Shown here in pieces: positions 1-11,425 of a stretch of 64,000 nucleotides of DNA (position 1 is its first letter; every line of letters starts with the position of its first letter). A program made the translations under genes and the position numbers. This DNA is from Emydura subglobosa (taxonomy: Eukaryota; Chordata; Testudines; Chelidae). Location of the stretch: the NCBI GenBank assembly GCA_007922225.1, contig ML679995.1, positions 3,239,928-3,303,927 on the forward strand. Reading direction: 5' to 3'. Under the pieces are notes generated by a model. It was not told where the DNA came from, searched no databases, and saw only the letters and a list, made by a program, of their open reading frames with translations.

Positions 1-559
1 AGCCAGATGTCTGCCCCTTCCTCATTCAGCTCTGCTAAGGGTCGGACCAGGGGGCCAGATCCTCTGCTGCCATCAATCAAACAGGGATTCGCTGATTTCA
101 AGGGGAGCGCCGCCGGTACCCTCCTTCTCATCCACGAGGTGTTCAGAGGCAGAGATGGAGAGGGACGGAGGTTGGCGTAGAATGGGAGGACTTGGGAGGA
201 AGAGTTTGTGCCCCCCCGCCCCACTCAGTATGGTTGGTAGGGACAGAGGGGACAATCTAATCCACTATGCCTTGGGAGCAGAGTTTCCTAGCTCCTTGGA
301 CCACTTGACAGGCCCCTTAACACCTTGACAGCCACACCCGTCGTGGCCGCTGCCGACTGTACGTGGCTCTGCAGGTGGAACATGCCAACCGCCACCTTTC
401 CAGCCCAGCCTAGCAGGTGGAGAAATCCTGGCACGAAGCCAACCATCTCACGCCTCTCCACGCAGAACACAGCAGTAGCAATAACACGTTGCACGGACGC
501 AGATGCTTTCGGCTGCGGGGCTCGGCTGACGAAGGCTCACGCCGCCCCGAGGAGGCAGG
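1..559. other. Unassigned sequence
   Basis: GC-rich non-repetitive-looking DNA. Short open frames on both strands lack any recognisable domain. I see nothing I can name. Confidence 0.4.
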
Positions 560-690
560 GGGGAGTGGCTGTTCCCCCCTCCACAAGAAAAATGGAGATT
601 AAATGACACCCGAGCTCACGCAGCAAGCTGGGGGAGAGGCAAGCGTAGAACTGGGCTCTGCACTCTCCTGCTCTGAGCAGCGGGCCCTAG
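560..690 (-). repeat. MIR-like/CORE-SINE fragment
   Basis: Reading the minus strand, the stretch around 590-640 keeps the CORE-SINE pattern complementary to 'aaaatggagattaaatgac' and 'gctcacgcagcaagctggg', the block that normally reads as the trailer of tRNA-derived MIR-type SINEs. Diverged and truncated at both ends. Confidence 0.45.
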
Positions 691-2809
691 CGCGTCTCTA
701 GATTGTGTCTGGAGATAACAGGTGCTCTGCAGGAACCGCGGAAGGCGCGTCTTGCACCAACTAATATCCTGCTTCATAAATTTCAGCAAATTGGTTTGAA
801 AAGCTGTTTGATTTCTCTCCCTCCCTCCCTCTTGGCTCTGCCTGTTTTAGTTGCTCTTACCCCCACACCGGCTCTCGACCGTGCCTCATTACCTCAGCCT
901 GCCAGCAGACACCTCCAGAGGCAGCAGAATTTGACTCAACAGATTAGCTAATGTTTATAATTAGCGATGAAAAATACCTCCCGGTTTTAGGACACATCCC
1001 TATGGCCAGGGCACTCCACAGCGTTGGCCCCAGGGCTCTGTCCACGCCCGGGTTTAAATAACTCACAGCAGCAGGGCTGCTCCTGTTCAACAGATCTGGC
1101 TGTAACATTCACCCAACATTTCCTTTGTCTCTGTTGCATCCCACAAGTTCCAGCTGTGCCCCAGTGAACCATCGGAAAGAATAACCCTCTCTCTGCAGTG
1201 TGGTTTGAAATGAGCCGTGGAGTGGTGAGTGAACGATTGTACATGCAAACCTACGCACGGTCCCTGCCCTGAGGCGCATAAAGCCTGAAAAACAAGGGCA
1301 CACACTCCAGCTGTGGTCTGCAATTCAGAGGGGCTTTTCCACCTCCTCCCAGCAGCTGGTGACTTGTCTGGTGCTTTGACAGGTGTATGCTTCAGGGGCC
1401 ATTCTCAGCCCTGGTGCAAATTCGCTAATGCTACGCCAGGGGGAATTCAGCCCTGCATTTGTACTTCCCTCTCGCGTGCCCTGCTGGCTCACTTCTTTCA
1501 CTAGTAACACAGCGCCTCGCTTTAGTTGGCCTGGGAAGGGAAGCTGGGCTGGAATCCAGTTCTGCGAAAGCTACCTCGGTGTTTGTCATGTTTTGGGTGC
1601 GATTCACACCAGGCTGTGTCACCACCTGCCCTGTAACCTTGGTGCCTTAAGTACTTTGCTGCTGGGCTCAGTGGACAAAGCATACAATGCCCTGAGTGTC
1701 TGTGCGCTCTGCTGCCCTGGTTCAGTGCTCTGACCCCAGCAGCCTGCCTCCAGCACAGCAGCCCACCCTGGTCTCCACCAGCCTCGGTTACTACATGCAG
1801 GGTGACCCCAACACATCCCCGGTCCAGAATTTCCCCCAAGCCATCTGCCCTGAAGTGTCCGGCCCCTCCTGGAACACTCCAAGAATTAATAAGGTGCATT
1901 GCGCCTTTAAAGAGACAAAAACACAGTTTAATATTTCAACTGGCGGTAATAATCGTTTCAATTCAAATGCAGTACTGGGTTGGTTTCGGTTAAAAGTAAA
2001 ACAAATTTATATCATCTGAAAGAAAGTGTTGTTAAGGGATCTCCAGGAGAAGGGATCAAGACAAAATGATTACCCACAACTAAAAGTAAAATACACTTCC
2101 TCGTGGCTAAAATTAACTCAACAAGCTACAGCCTTGGTTCAAAGTAGGTTTCTTACCAATCTTTATCTTCCCAGCCATTGGCTGACTCTCTCTCTCAGTC
2201 AGGAATTTCCACAAAAGTACAAGATGCTGTTTTCCCTTCTCTTCCTAGGTGAAAGATCTTCGCCTAAGCAGGTTTCTCACCTACGTTCAGTTCTCAGAGC
2301 CTTCAACCCCTTTGGCTGACAGAGCCATCTTTCTCACTTTGCGAAGCTCTGGCCTCTTGTGTCTGTCCAGTGATGGATGCCAAGATGGCTTTTTCCCTCG
2401 CCTTATATCTTCCCAAACTCCCTGCTCTGTCCTCAGGCTCAGGATGACCTCATGCTGTTCTTCCCTTCCTGCTGAGTTCCAATCCCCCTGCTGATTCGTA
2501 GGTAAATATGACTTCCATTGCTGTTGGTCACATTTTGCTTAATTTCCCTGGAGACAGGTAGACAGCTGCTTTTTCCCTCTGGTCTCAGAGAGACACTGTT
2601 TCTTCCTTTGCTTGGTCACAGACTTAAAAGTATAATATCAATGACCATTCATAATTGCTCATATAGTGTCGATATATATATATATATTTTACAATGATAT
2701 TAATCACCAGTTGTCATCAGCTTTCATAAGTGACCTTACTTGATACACTTTGATAATACAGTAATAGTGTATGCAGTCAGTTGATTCAGTTGTTGAATTC
2801 AGTCCATTG
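691..2809. other. Unassigned sequence with an (AT)8 tract
   Basis: No gene or confidently named repeat. An AT-rich patch around 935-985 and another around 1880-2015 look non-repetitive. A simple (AT)8 tract lies at 2672-2687. The open frames here carry no domain. Confidence 0.4.
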
Positions 2810-4218
2810 TTGAGGAAGAGTCAACATGGTTTCTATAGAGGGAAATCATGCCTCATCAATCTACTAGAATTCTTTGAAGGGGTCAACAAACATGTGGAAA
2901 GCGTGATCCAGTGGATATAGTGTACTTGGACTTTCAGAAAGCCTTTGACGAGGTCCCTCACCAAAGGCTCTTAAGTAAAATTAGCAGTCATGGGATAAGA
3001 GGGCAAGTCCTCTCCTGGATCAATAACTGGTTAAAATGTAGGAAACAAAGTCTAGGAATAAATGGTCAGTTTTCAGAATTGAGAAAGGTAAATAGTGATG
3101 TTCTCCAGGGATCTGTACTGGGACCAGTACTATTCAACATATTCATAAATGATCTGGAGGGGGTAAACAGTGAGAGGGCAAAATTTGCAGATAATACAAA
3201 ACTACTCAAAATAGTTAAGTCCAAAGCAGACTGCGAAGAGTTACAAAGGGATCTCACCAAACTGGGTAACTGAGCAACAAAATGGCAGATGAAATTCAGT
3301 GTTGATAAATGCAAAGTACTGCATATTGGAAAACATAATCCTAACTGTACATACAAAATGATGGGATCTAAATTAGCTGTTACCCCTCAAGAAAGATTTT
3401 GGCATCATTGTGGATAGTTCTCTGAAAACATCCACTCAATGTGCAGCGGCAGTCAAAAAAGCTAATAGAATATTGGGAATCATTAGGAAAGCGTTAAATA
3501 ATAAGACAGAAACATCATATTGCCTCTTTATAAATCCATGGTACTCCCACACCTTGAATATTGCGTGCAGACCTGGTCACCCCATCTCAAAAACGATATA
3601 TTGGAATTGGAAAGGTACAGAAAAGGGCAACAAAAATGATTAGGGGTATGGAACAGCTTCCATCTGAGGAGAGAGTAATAAGACTGGGACTTTCCAGTTT
3701 AGAAAAGAGACAACTAATGGGGGGTATGATAGAGGTCTATAAAATCATGATTGGTGTGGAGAAAGTAAATAAGGAAGTGTTATTTATTCCTTCTCAGAAC
3801 ACAAGAACCAGGGGTCACCCAATGAAATTAATAGGCAGTGGGTTTAAGAGGAACAAAAGGAAGTATTTCTTCACACAACACTCAGTCAACCTGTGGAACT
3901 CCTTGCCAGAGGATATTGTGAAGGCCAAGACTATAATGGAGTTCAAAAAAAGAACCAGATTAGTTCATGGAGGGCAGGTCCATCAATGGCTATTAGCCAG
4001 GAAGGTCAGGGATACAAAACCATGCTTGGAAGTATCCCTAGCTTCTGTTTGCCAGAAGCTTGGCGTGGGTGACGGGATGGATCACTCAATGGTTGCCTGT
4101 GCTGTTCATTCCCTCCACAGCATCTGGCATTGGCTGCTGTTGGAAGAGGGGACACTCAGCTAGATGGACCATTGGTCTGACCCAGTATGGCCGTTCTAAT
4201 GTTCCAATTTCTTATTAT
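2810..4218 (+). mobile_element. CR1 LINE, 5'-truncated
   Basis: Remnant of a chicken-repeat-1 family non-LTR retrotransposon. The reverse-transcriptase palm is readable at 2911-3273: YLDFQKAFDEVPHQ, then VLQGSVLGPVLFNIFINDL, then FADNTKLLK. The catalytic motif normally reads F/Y-A-D-D, and here its second aspartate is N. Frame is lost after about 3273. The C-terminal part continues as AVKKANRILGIIRKA, and 3561-3960 carries the typical [15 protein letters not shown] and [14 protein letters not shown]. The 3' end (about 4070-4215) is the reptile CR1 tail with 'gatggaccattggtctgacc' and 'ggccgttctaatgttc'. It begins inside the reverse transcriptase, so it was dead on arrival. Confidence 0.92.
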
Positions 4219-5707
4219 TTGGGGTTCAGACCCCCTGTCTTTATAGACCAGTGAAACTGAAATGTATTCTTCCATAAAGTTCTTTTTCCCCTGCTGGGAA
4301 GTGACGCCATGCAGTATGGTGAAGACTTCCCGCTGGTTCCTCCCCCGCTGCTGATAGTTGAGATGTGACCTCGCCCCTTTGTTGGCTTGATGGTTTTGTT
4401 AACCTTTTCTGTAAATGTGCCTTCATTGTCTCTTCCCGACCACCAGGCTGGACTGCCAAACAAATACCCGTTCCTTTACGGAGGGCAGATGGGGCTTCTG
4501 CATTGCTTGCCAGACACCTTTTATGAACCTCATTCTAGCACGTATCTGTCACTCTGTCACGCCCCGAACATACATCATGCAAGGATATTAATGATCAGCG
4601 AGTTGTTAGTTTTCCAGTGGTCTACGTCGTGACATCGATCATTCTTAGGGGAATGAATATGTCAGATCTGACAAGTTGCTGACCCAGGGGAATGACCCAC
4701 AAATGGGCCTCTGAGTCACAGCATTTCTGCACACATAGCCAGGAGTAGTTGTTCCATGTGACTGCATTCTGCCCCACCTCCCCTCCTAAGGCAAGGTTCC
4801 CAGAGGCATGTTCTCTTCTATATTTAGCACACCGTTTTGACAGTTGTCTCTTTTCAGTCAGAAGGGTAGAAACAGCCTGGCTAGGAGCAGCAAGACTGGC
4901 AGACAGCTGCAATGCAACAGCTGGACGGTAGCAGCTACCACCTCCAGCCGTATCACTTTGAGCTGGGAGGGCTGGACTGGGAGATTTCCATGGCCAACCG
5001 AGGTGGTGCGGAAAGTGCTGTTGGTGTCTCAGCTGGCGCTGCCGTTCTCCCTGCATCTGGTGTCATGAAGGACTGTGCTGTTTTTTCAGTAAGAAGTAGG
5101 GTGGAGGTGTTGAGTATTTCTGGCCGTTAAAGATCCCCTAACACTTTTCATCAGAGCAATTAGCCTGAATTCTGCTTCTGCCTAAATTACCTTCCGGTTG
5201 CAATTGGACATGAAATCCTTCTTCATTTTCTGTCCTCTGATGCTGTGTAGTCTTGCTGTTAAACAGCAACTATGTTTCATCCCCGAGGTGAACACAACAT
5301 TTATTGCAGTGAGAGTGGCGTACAGTACATAAAATGCCTTTGATGTCTTTGGGGTAAGGGTACCAAAGAAATGTAAGATGATCTATTGTTGTTATTCACT
5401 AGAATGTGGGTGTCTGGTGGCTTAAACAATCAGTGACAAAGCACTTCTGCTCACTGCAACAGCTAACACTGGGCAAAAATCCAATACTAGATTTACTTCC
5501 AATACTTTGTTACTGCACCCAATAAACCATGAGAAGTGTAAAAAAAAACCCTGCTCCGTTTGACTTGACACTGGGAAAGAAATCAGCCGCCAGGCTGGGG
5601 AACAGCAAATGTGTCTTCCCTTCCCCTTGGGGCTGGAACAATGATTTATCATCACCAGGTTTCTCCAGTTTTGTTTTGTTATTTTTGGCTTAATTAAAAA
5701 GCAAAGC
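4219..5707. other. Unassigned sequence
   Basis: No gene, RNA gene or named repeat recognised. Open frames at 4622-5130 overlap on both strands and lack domains. Confidence 0.4.
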
Positions 5708-6562
5708 TTTAAGAACAGAAGAACCACCAAACTGGGTCAGACCAATGGTCCATCTAGCGTAGCGTCCTCTCTCAGACAGTGGCCAGTGCCAAGTGCTTCA
5801 GGGGGAACGAACAGAACATGACAATTTCGAGGAATCCATCTCAATATCCAGTCCCAGCTTCTGGCAGTCAGAGGTTCAGGGACACCCAGAGCCTGAGGTT
5901 GCATCCCTGCCCTTCTTGGCTAACAGCCATTGAAGTACCTATCTCCTGGGAACTTACCTAATTCTTTTTTGAACCCAGTTATACTTTTGGCCTATGCAAC
6001 ATCCCCTGGCAAAGAGTTCCACAAGTTGATTGCGTGTTGTGTGAAGAAATACTTCCTTTTGTTTGTTTTTAAATTTGCTTCCTGTTAATTTCATTGGGTG
6101 ACCCCCAGTTCTTGTGCTATGTGAAGGGGTGAATAATATTATTTGTTTTCTCCACACAATTCATGATTTATAGACCTCTATCATATCCCTCCTTAGTCAT
6201 CTCTTTTCTAAGCTGTACAGTCCTGGTCTTTTTAATCTCTCCTTGTGTGGAAGCTGTTCCAGACCCCTACTCATTTTTGTTGCCCTTCTCTGTACCTTTT
6301 TCAATTCTAATATATCATTTTTGAGATGGGGCAACCTTAACTGTACTTATTTAAAATGCAGCATACCATGAATTTATATAGTAGCGTTATGATAATTACT
6401 ATCTATCCCTTGCCTAATGGTTCCTAATATTGTTAGCTTTTTTGACTGCCACTGAATGCTTGTGTTCAGAGAACTATCCACGATGACTCCAAAGTCTCTT
6501 TTTTGATCGGTAACAGCTTATTACGACCCCATCATTATGTATGCGTAGTTGGGATTATTTTT
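5708..6562 (-). mobile_element. CR1 LINE 3' fragment
   Basis: Minus-strand copy of the same CR1 type as the one at 2.8-4.2 kb. Its 3' tail is seen on the plus strand as 'actgggtcagaccaatggtc' at about 5732. The C-terminal reverse-transcriptase region follows to about 6560. The block at 6100-6160 corresponds to FTPSHSTRTGGHPMKLTGSK. It is broken by many indels. Its 5' end abuts the 3' end of a second CR1 in the same orientation. Confidence 0.88.
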
Positions 6563-7437
6563 TTTAAATCATAGAATCATAGATGAGGGTTGGAAGGGAC
6601 CTCCGGAGGTATCTAGTCCAACCCACTGCTCGAAGCAAGACCAACCGCAACTAAATCATCCCAGCCAGGGCTTTGTCAAGCCAGGCCTTAAAAACCTCGA
6701 AGGATGGAGATTCCCCCACCTCCCTAGGTAACCCATTCCAGTGCTTCACCACCCTCCTAGAGAAAAACTTTTTCCTAATATCCAACCTAGACCTCCTGCC
6801 CTGCAACTTGAGACCATTGCTCCTTGTTCTGTCATCTGCAACCATTGAGAACAGCCTAGCTCCATCCTACCTGGAACCCCCCTTCAGATAGTTAAAGGTT
6901 GCTATCAAATCCCCCCTCATTCTTCTCTTCTGCAGACTAAATAAGCCTAGTTCCCTCAGCCTCTCCTCATAAGTCTTGTGCTCCAGCCCCCTAATCATTT
7001 TTGTTGCCCTCCTCTGGACTCCCTCCAATTTATCCACATCCTTCCTGTAGTGGGGAGCCCAAAACTGGACACAGTACTCCAAATGTGGCCTCCCCAGTGC
7101 CGAATAGAGGGGAATACTCACTTCCCTCCATCTGCTGGCAATGCTCCTACTAATGCAGCCCAATATGCTATTAGCCTTCTTGACAACCAGGGCACACTGC
7201 TGACTTATATCCAGCTTCCTATCCACTGTAACCCCCAGGTCCTTTTCTGCAGAACTGCTGCCTAGCCCGTCAGTCCCCAGTCCGTAGCTGTGCATGGGAT
7301 TCTTCCGTCCTAAGTGGAGGACTCTGCACTTGTCCTTGTTGATGTGCAATACTTTGCACTTATCAACAGTGAATTTCCACTGCCATTTTGGTGCTGAGTT
7401 ACCTAGTTTAGTGAGATCTCATTTAGCTTCTCCACAA
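6563..7437 (-). mobile_element. CR1 LINE, second subfamily, mosaic 5' end
   Basis: The minus strand (7349-6867) encodes the C-terminal end of a CR1 reverse transcriptase almost intact: [57 protein letters not shown] and [12 protein letters not shown]. The 3' end on the plus strand is 'aatcatagaatcatagatga', the tail type shared with bird CR1. From 7346 to 7437 the sequence switches to the other CR1 type (LTKLGN...[11 protein letters not shown]), so the motif DKC-K/R-VLH occurs twice in tandem at the switch. Confidence 0.88.
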
Positions 7438-7832
7438 CAGCCTTGTCTTTCTTGAGCACCTCCATCGTCCAGTGTCCCCGCTGACTGTTTGCCAGGCTTC
7501 CTGCTTCTGATGTACTTTAAAACGTTGCTGTTAGTGTGTGTGTCTTTAGCTAGTTCTTCAAATTCTTTGTTGGCTGCTTTATGACACTTTTACACTTGGC
7601 TTGCCAGAGTTTATTCTCCTTTCTATTTTCCTTGCTAGGATTAACGCTTCCAATTTGTAAGGCATGTCTTTTTGCTTCAGCCACCTGTTTCACTCAGCTG
7701 TTTAGCCATCGTGGCATTGGTTGGTCGTCTTACTGGGGGTTTTTTTTATTTGGGGTATGCGTTTAGTTTGAGCCTCTATTATGGTGTTTTTAAATAGTCT
7801 CCTGGCAGTTTTCAGGCATTTCCCCCTTTTTC
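7422..7832 (-). mobile_element. CR1 endonuclease-RT linker fragment
   Basis: The minus strand reads RLFKNTIIEAQTKRIPQIKK at 7800-7741, and further down AVVEKLNE at about 7443-7420. This is the region between the endonuclease and the reverse transcriptase in CR1 ORF2. It joins directly to C-terminal CR1 sequence at about 7420, so the catalytic core of the reverse transcriptase is missing. Frameshifts are present around 7690-7740. Confidence 0.72.
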
Positions 7833-10800
7833 CAAGTCTTCCTGTTGTGCCTCTCTAATCTTCCCTCTTTGACTGCAGCCTCTGAAAGGGAAGGAGCTGG
7901 TGGTGATATCCAGTGAGCAGGGATTCATCTGATAATGGTGATAAATTAGCTCTGAAGCTCTGAAACATCTATAATGGGGGTGAGGTTTTAAAGGAACTTT
8001 GGCTTCAAGGTTCGTTATATCTCGTGATGGTAGTTTCACAGCAGCCGATCTGAGGTGTATCCCAGATGGGCAACTGTGGCATGTTCCTACCCTCCTTTTG
8101 CACGTTTGATGGCTTGGAGGTTTAGGGCCCAGACCCTACAATCGTTTATCGTGAGAGAGCACCACTGGATGCGGGTCAGCCTCTTAGCTTCATCCGGCGC
8201 CCATGGAAATCAATGGGAGACTTTCTCATGACTTCCACGGGCTTGAACCAGACCCCTAGCCTGAGCAAGGCAGGATTCAATGAACTTATCGAAAGCAAAT
8301 CTGGGTCCTCTCAACACAGTGCTCCAGAAGCTCCCAGGCCAAGAGATTCGTATGGGACGGTCTTGGGGTGTGAAGAAGATACACCAGGTGACCTGAGGTG
8401 TCTTCTCCATCTCTGGATGCTGTCATTCCTCACTTGGAGCATTTTGAGGAATGGACAGTCTTTCCCCCTGTGTTTGTGCAGCATCCTGACCCTGGAGCGT
8501 ATTCTCTGGGGACCAACATGGTGGCACAGCGGAAATGGAATGAGAAGTTAGAGCTGGTTGGAAAACTTGCAGCAAAGTTCATTTGCTTCTCTCGTCCCTA
8601 GTGGCAACAATATTGCCTCCCCACGTCAGCTTGGCTGGTGCCCGTTGGTCCTAGGGCTGCCATACGCTCCCGCTGGAGTTAACGGGAGTTTGCCCCTGGT
8701 TTCAGTGGGAACAGAAGCCAGTCTCTGAGCTGCAGCACTTCCCACAATTCCAACCCAGAGGAGTTCTTCCTTCCAGCGTACATCACTCTTGGCCCTGTTC
8801 CAGTCCTGAGCCCCCCTTCTTCCTCTTCCCCCCCCCCCCCCATGCCATCAATTCATTTTGCTTGTGACCGGTGAGAATCTCCTGCCGTTCCTGTCCTGCC
8901 CCACCCCAACTCCGACTCTTTCAGTGCCCCTCAGTCCTGACCTACAGCCTGACCCTGGGGTTCCCATCTTGGATTCCCCCACACCCAGCCGCGCTGCTAC
9001 TCCTTGACCCTGACCTGCGTCCCCACCCTGCTATTTCAGCCCAGGAATCTCCCCTGAGCAAAGCTAGGCTTGTGATCCAAGCGAAACCACATTAAAATCA
9101 GGCTCAGTTCTACCAAGCTATTAGCTTGATCCCTGAAGAGGTCTGGAACCCAGCTGGCTGGCTGAGATGTGCAAAGCCAGTGCACGCTTAGGGAAGAATT
9201 GTCAACGTCTGCACTTCCTTTGTGGGTGCTTGGAGATGGAAAGGATCAAGGGGTGACCTCTGGGGCCTGCTTTGCCTGGATGCAGCGTGCTCGCAATGGC
9301 CGTGGGTTGAAACACAGCGCATGACATTTCATCCACATTTTTCCCCATCAGTGAAAATTGTCATTGAAATCTGAGAAAATGTCCAGCATCCTCTAGTCTC
9401 AGGACCGGTGAGGGGCCAGTGGTGCCGAGGATCAGCAGACAAAGCTACACTGAGCCTTTTGAGTCGGGTCAGGCTGGTCTAACTTTCCTCCTCCTGACTG
9501 GCTGAAGATTAAATCTTATTGCGTCTAAGAAAAGCAGTGCCGAGTGACTCTGTGAAATCGGCACTCCTTAGAGAAGCTGTAAGGAGACAGAATAGTGTTT
9601 CAGGGCTTTCTGCTGCTCTCCCAGCTGTACGCTTTCAGAGCAAATCACGCAAGTCTATTCTATATTATTATTGTTATTCCTGGCCTCTAAAGGACTCCTT
9701 GTTACAAAGTCCAGGATATAGGACTCTCGAGCCCCTGCTCTCACGTTCTCTGACTAAGAGCTTTAGCGCCCCTCCAAGACGCACATTTTTATGTCACCAT
9801 CTCACTCCTCCCGGCAACTCCTTCCCTGACGTCGAGCAACTAATACCCCCTAACAAACATGCTAATTTAAGAACTGTTAAAGCTAGGGGCCAGTGTGAGG
9901 TCACAGTCCACACAAACAGATGGTGTTTTGTCCTGGATAATTAAATTTTCCTGTATTTTGGGATGAGAGACCTTTTTGCCTTTGATTTCAGCCCAGCTGC
10001 ACCCAGCCAACTCCATTTTCTTCATCCTTCTCCCCCTCCGTTTGCACTAAACAAATACTGACTTAATGGCTGTGTCCGGATTTAGAAGGAGGGGGGCTAG
10101 GGTTGGGGAAAGGGTACAAGGTCTTGTAGTTGGGTCCTCGTGCGTTGCAGGCTGCTTCCCGTAAAAGCTAGAGTGGGTTATAAAAAACACAAGCCTCTCT
10201 CCCAAACCCCAAAGCACGTTCACAGCCAACTCTGGATGCCTCGCTAAGGAGTGATTTCAGAACTGAAGGGTCACGGAAGATGCACAGATTCAAAGCAAAG
10301 CCAGATCTCTTCCAGGTGAGCTCCAACTGGCTCTGTATGTGTCAGTCTGCCTGGGCCAGGAGCATCTCTGATGTGCTCACCAGCTGGTCCCTGGGCTTTC
10401 TCAAAGCGAAGCTCTGATCTGCTTGCGCCTGTCCGTTTATTTCTTCCTTTTCTGCTGCGTCTCTTTTCCTGTAACCTCGGAGGGTTTTGCTGCCCTGGAG
10501 GTGGGGAGAGCGTGCAGAGACCCTGGAGCTGAAGCATGTTGCTCTGGTCAGGGACAAGAGGGCAGGCTGGGTCAGCCACGATCGGGAGTCCCAGCCTGCT
10601 GTAGGCAGCCGTAACAAATCTAGACTTATTAGCTGAGCCGTGAGGATGTCCAGAGGTGGAGGGGCGGGGCTGCGGGCGGCGGGTGCTCAGTCACTCGCAG
10701 CTGCGTTATTTAGGTCCGGCTCTAAGCTGAGCTGGTGTTGAAGGAAAGACAGTTGCCAGAAGGTGCCTGTGCTTGGTGCATGGGAGAGGTGGGGGGGAAC

Positions 10801-11167
10801 AGAGCGTGGATTCGCTTTCTCCCCCATTTCCCCCAGGGAAGTTTTCAAAGAGTAACTTTTGTTCTGGCACCCAGAGGAGGCAGAGATCCAACTCCCCTCG
10901 GGAGACATCCTCCTAGGAACACCGTCCGGGCAGATCCAGAGCCCTGGCCCCACGGGGCCTCTGATTCTCCGGGAAACCCGAAGGAGAGTGAAGGTTAGCA
11001 CGGCCATCTCCCCAGCTCCTGCTGGCTGGTTCCCTTCCCTCCTCGCCCCGCCAGGCAGCAGCTGGTGCTGAGCTGAGAGCGGGGATGAGTCCTTCCAAGA
11101 GCAGGTTCTGTTGGTGAAACCTGCAATTCACCGTTGCCGCCTTTGATTGAGGCTTCACCTGTTGAGA
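7833..11167. other. Unassigned sequence; C14 tract
   Basis: Mostly unassigned, with open frames lacking domains. A C14 homopolymer lies at 8828-8841. Around 8195-8300 and 8640-8710 there are short stretches of the 'aatcaatgggag' and 'ggagttaacgggagttt' type seen in the fold-back family elsewhere in the window. 10420-11100 is GC-rich with no recognisable exon. Confidence 0.4.
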
Positions 11168-11425
11168 GCGAGGATGGCTCAGTGTTTAGGCAGCTGACCT
11201 AGGGTGTGGGAGGACTAGTTTCAATTCCCGCTCTGCCCCAGACTCCTTTTATGACTTTGGCCAAGTCACTTAGTGGCTCGGTGCCTTAGTTTCCCCATCT
11301 GTACAATGGGGACAGCAGCCCTGCCCTGCCTCCCAGGGGTGCGGTGAGGATAAAATGTATTAAAGAGCGTGAGGCCCTCAGAGGCTGTGGTGATGGGGAC
11401 CCGTAAGTAGGTCCATTGAATGTAA
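11168..11425 (+). repeat. tRNA-derived CORE-SINE (MIR-like)
   Basis: The head at 11172-11235 is tRNA-like, with 'ggctcagtgtttagg' and a B-box-like 'gtttcaattccc'. The CORE block follows: 'actttggccaagtcactta', 'gccttagtttccccatctgt' and 'acaatgggga'. The 3' tail 'tggtgatggggacc' with 'gtaagtag' resembles the 3' end of the L2 LINEs in this window. It is a non-autonomous element transcribed by RNA polymerase III. Confidence 0.82.

Noticed and set aside
2911..4163. Reverse-transcriptase-like frames as host genes
   Set aside because: They are 5'-truncated CR1 remnants with frameshifts and typical CR1 3' tails.
4905..5070. Possible exon with the frame QLDGSSYHLQPYHFELGG
   Set aside because: No convincing acceptor or donor and no similarity I recognise.
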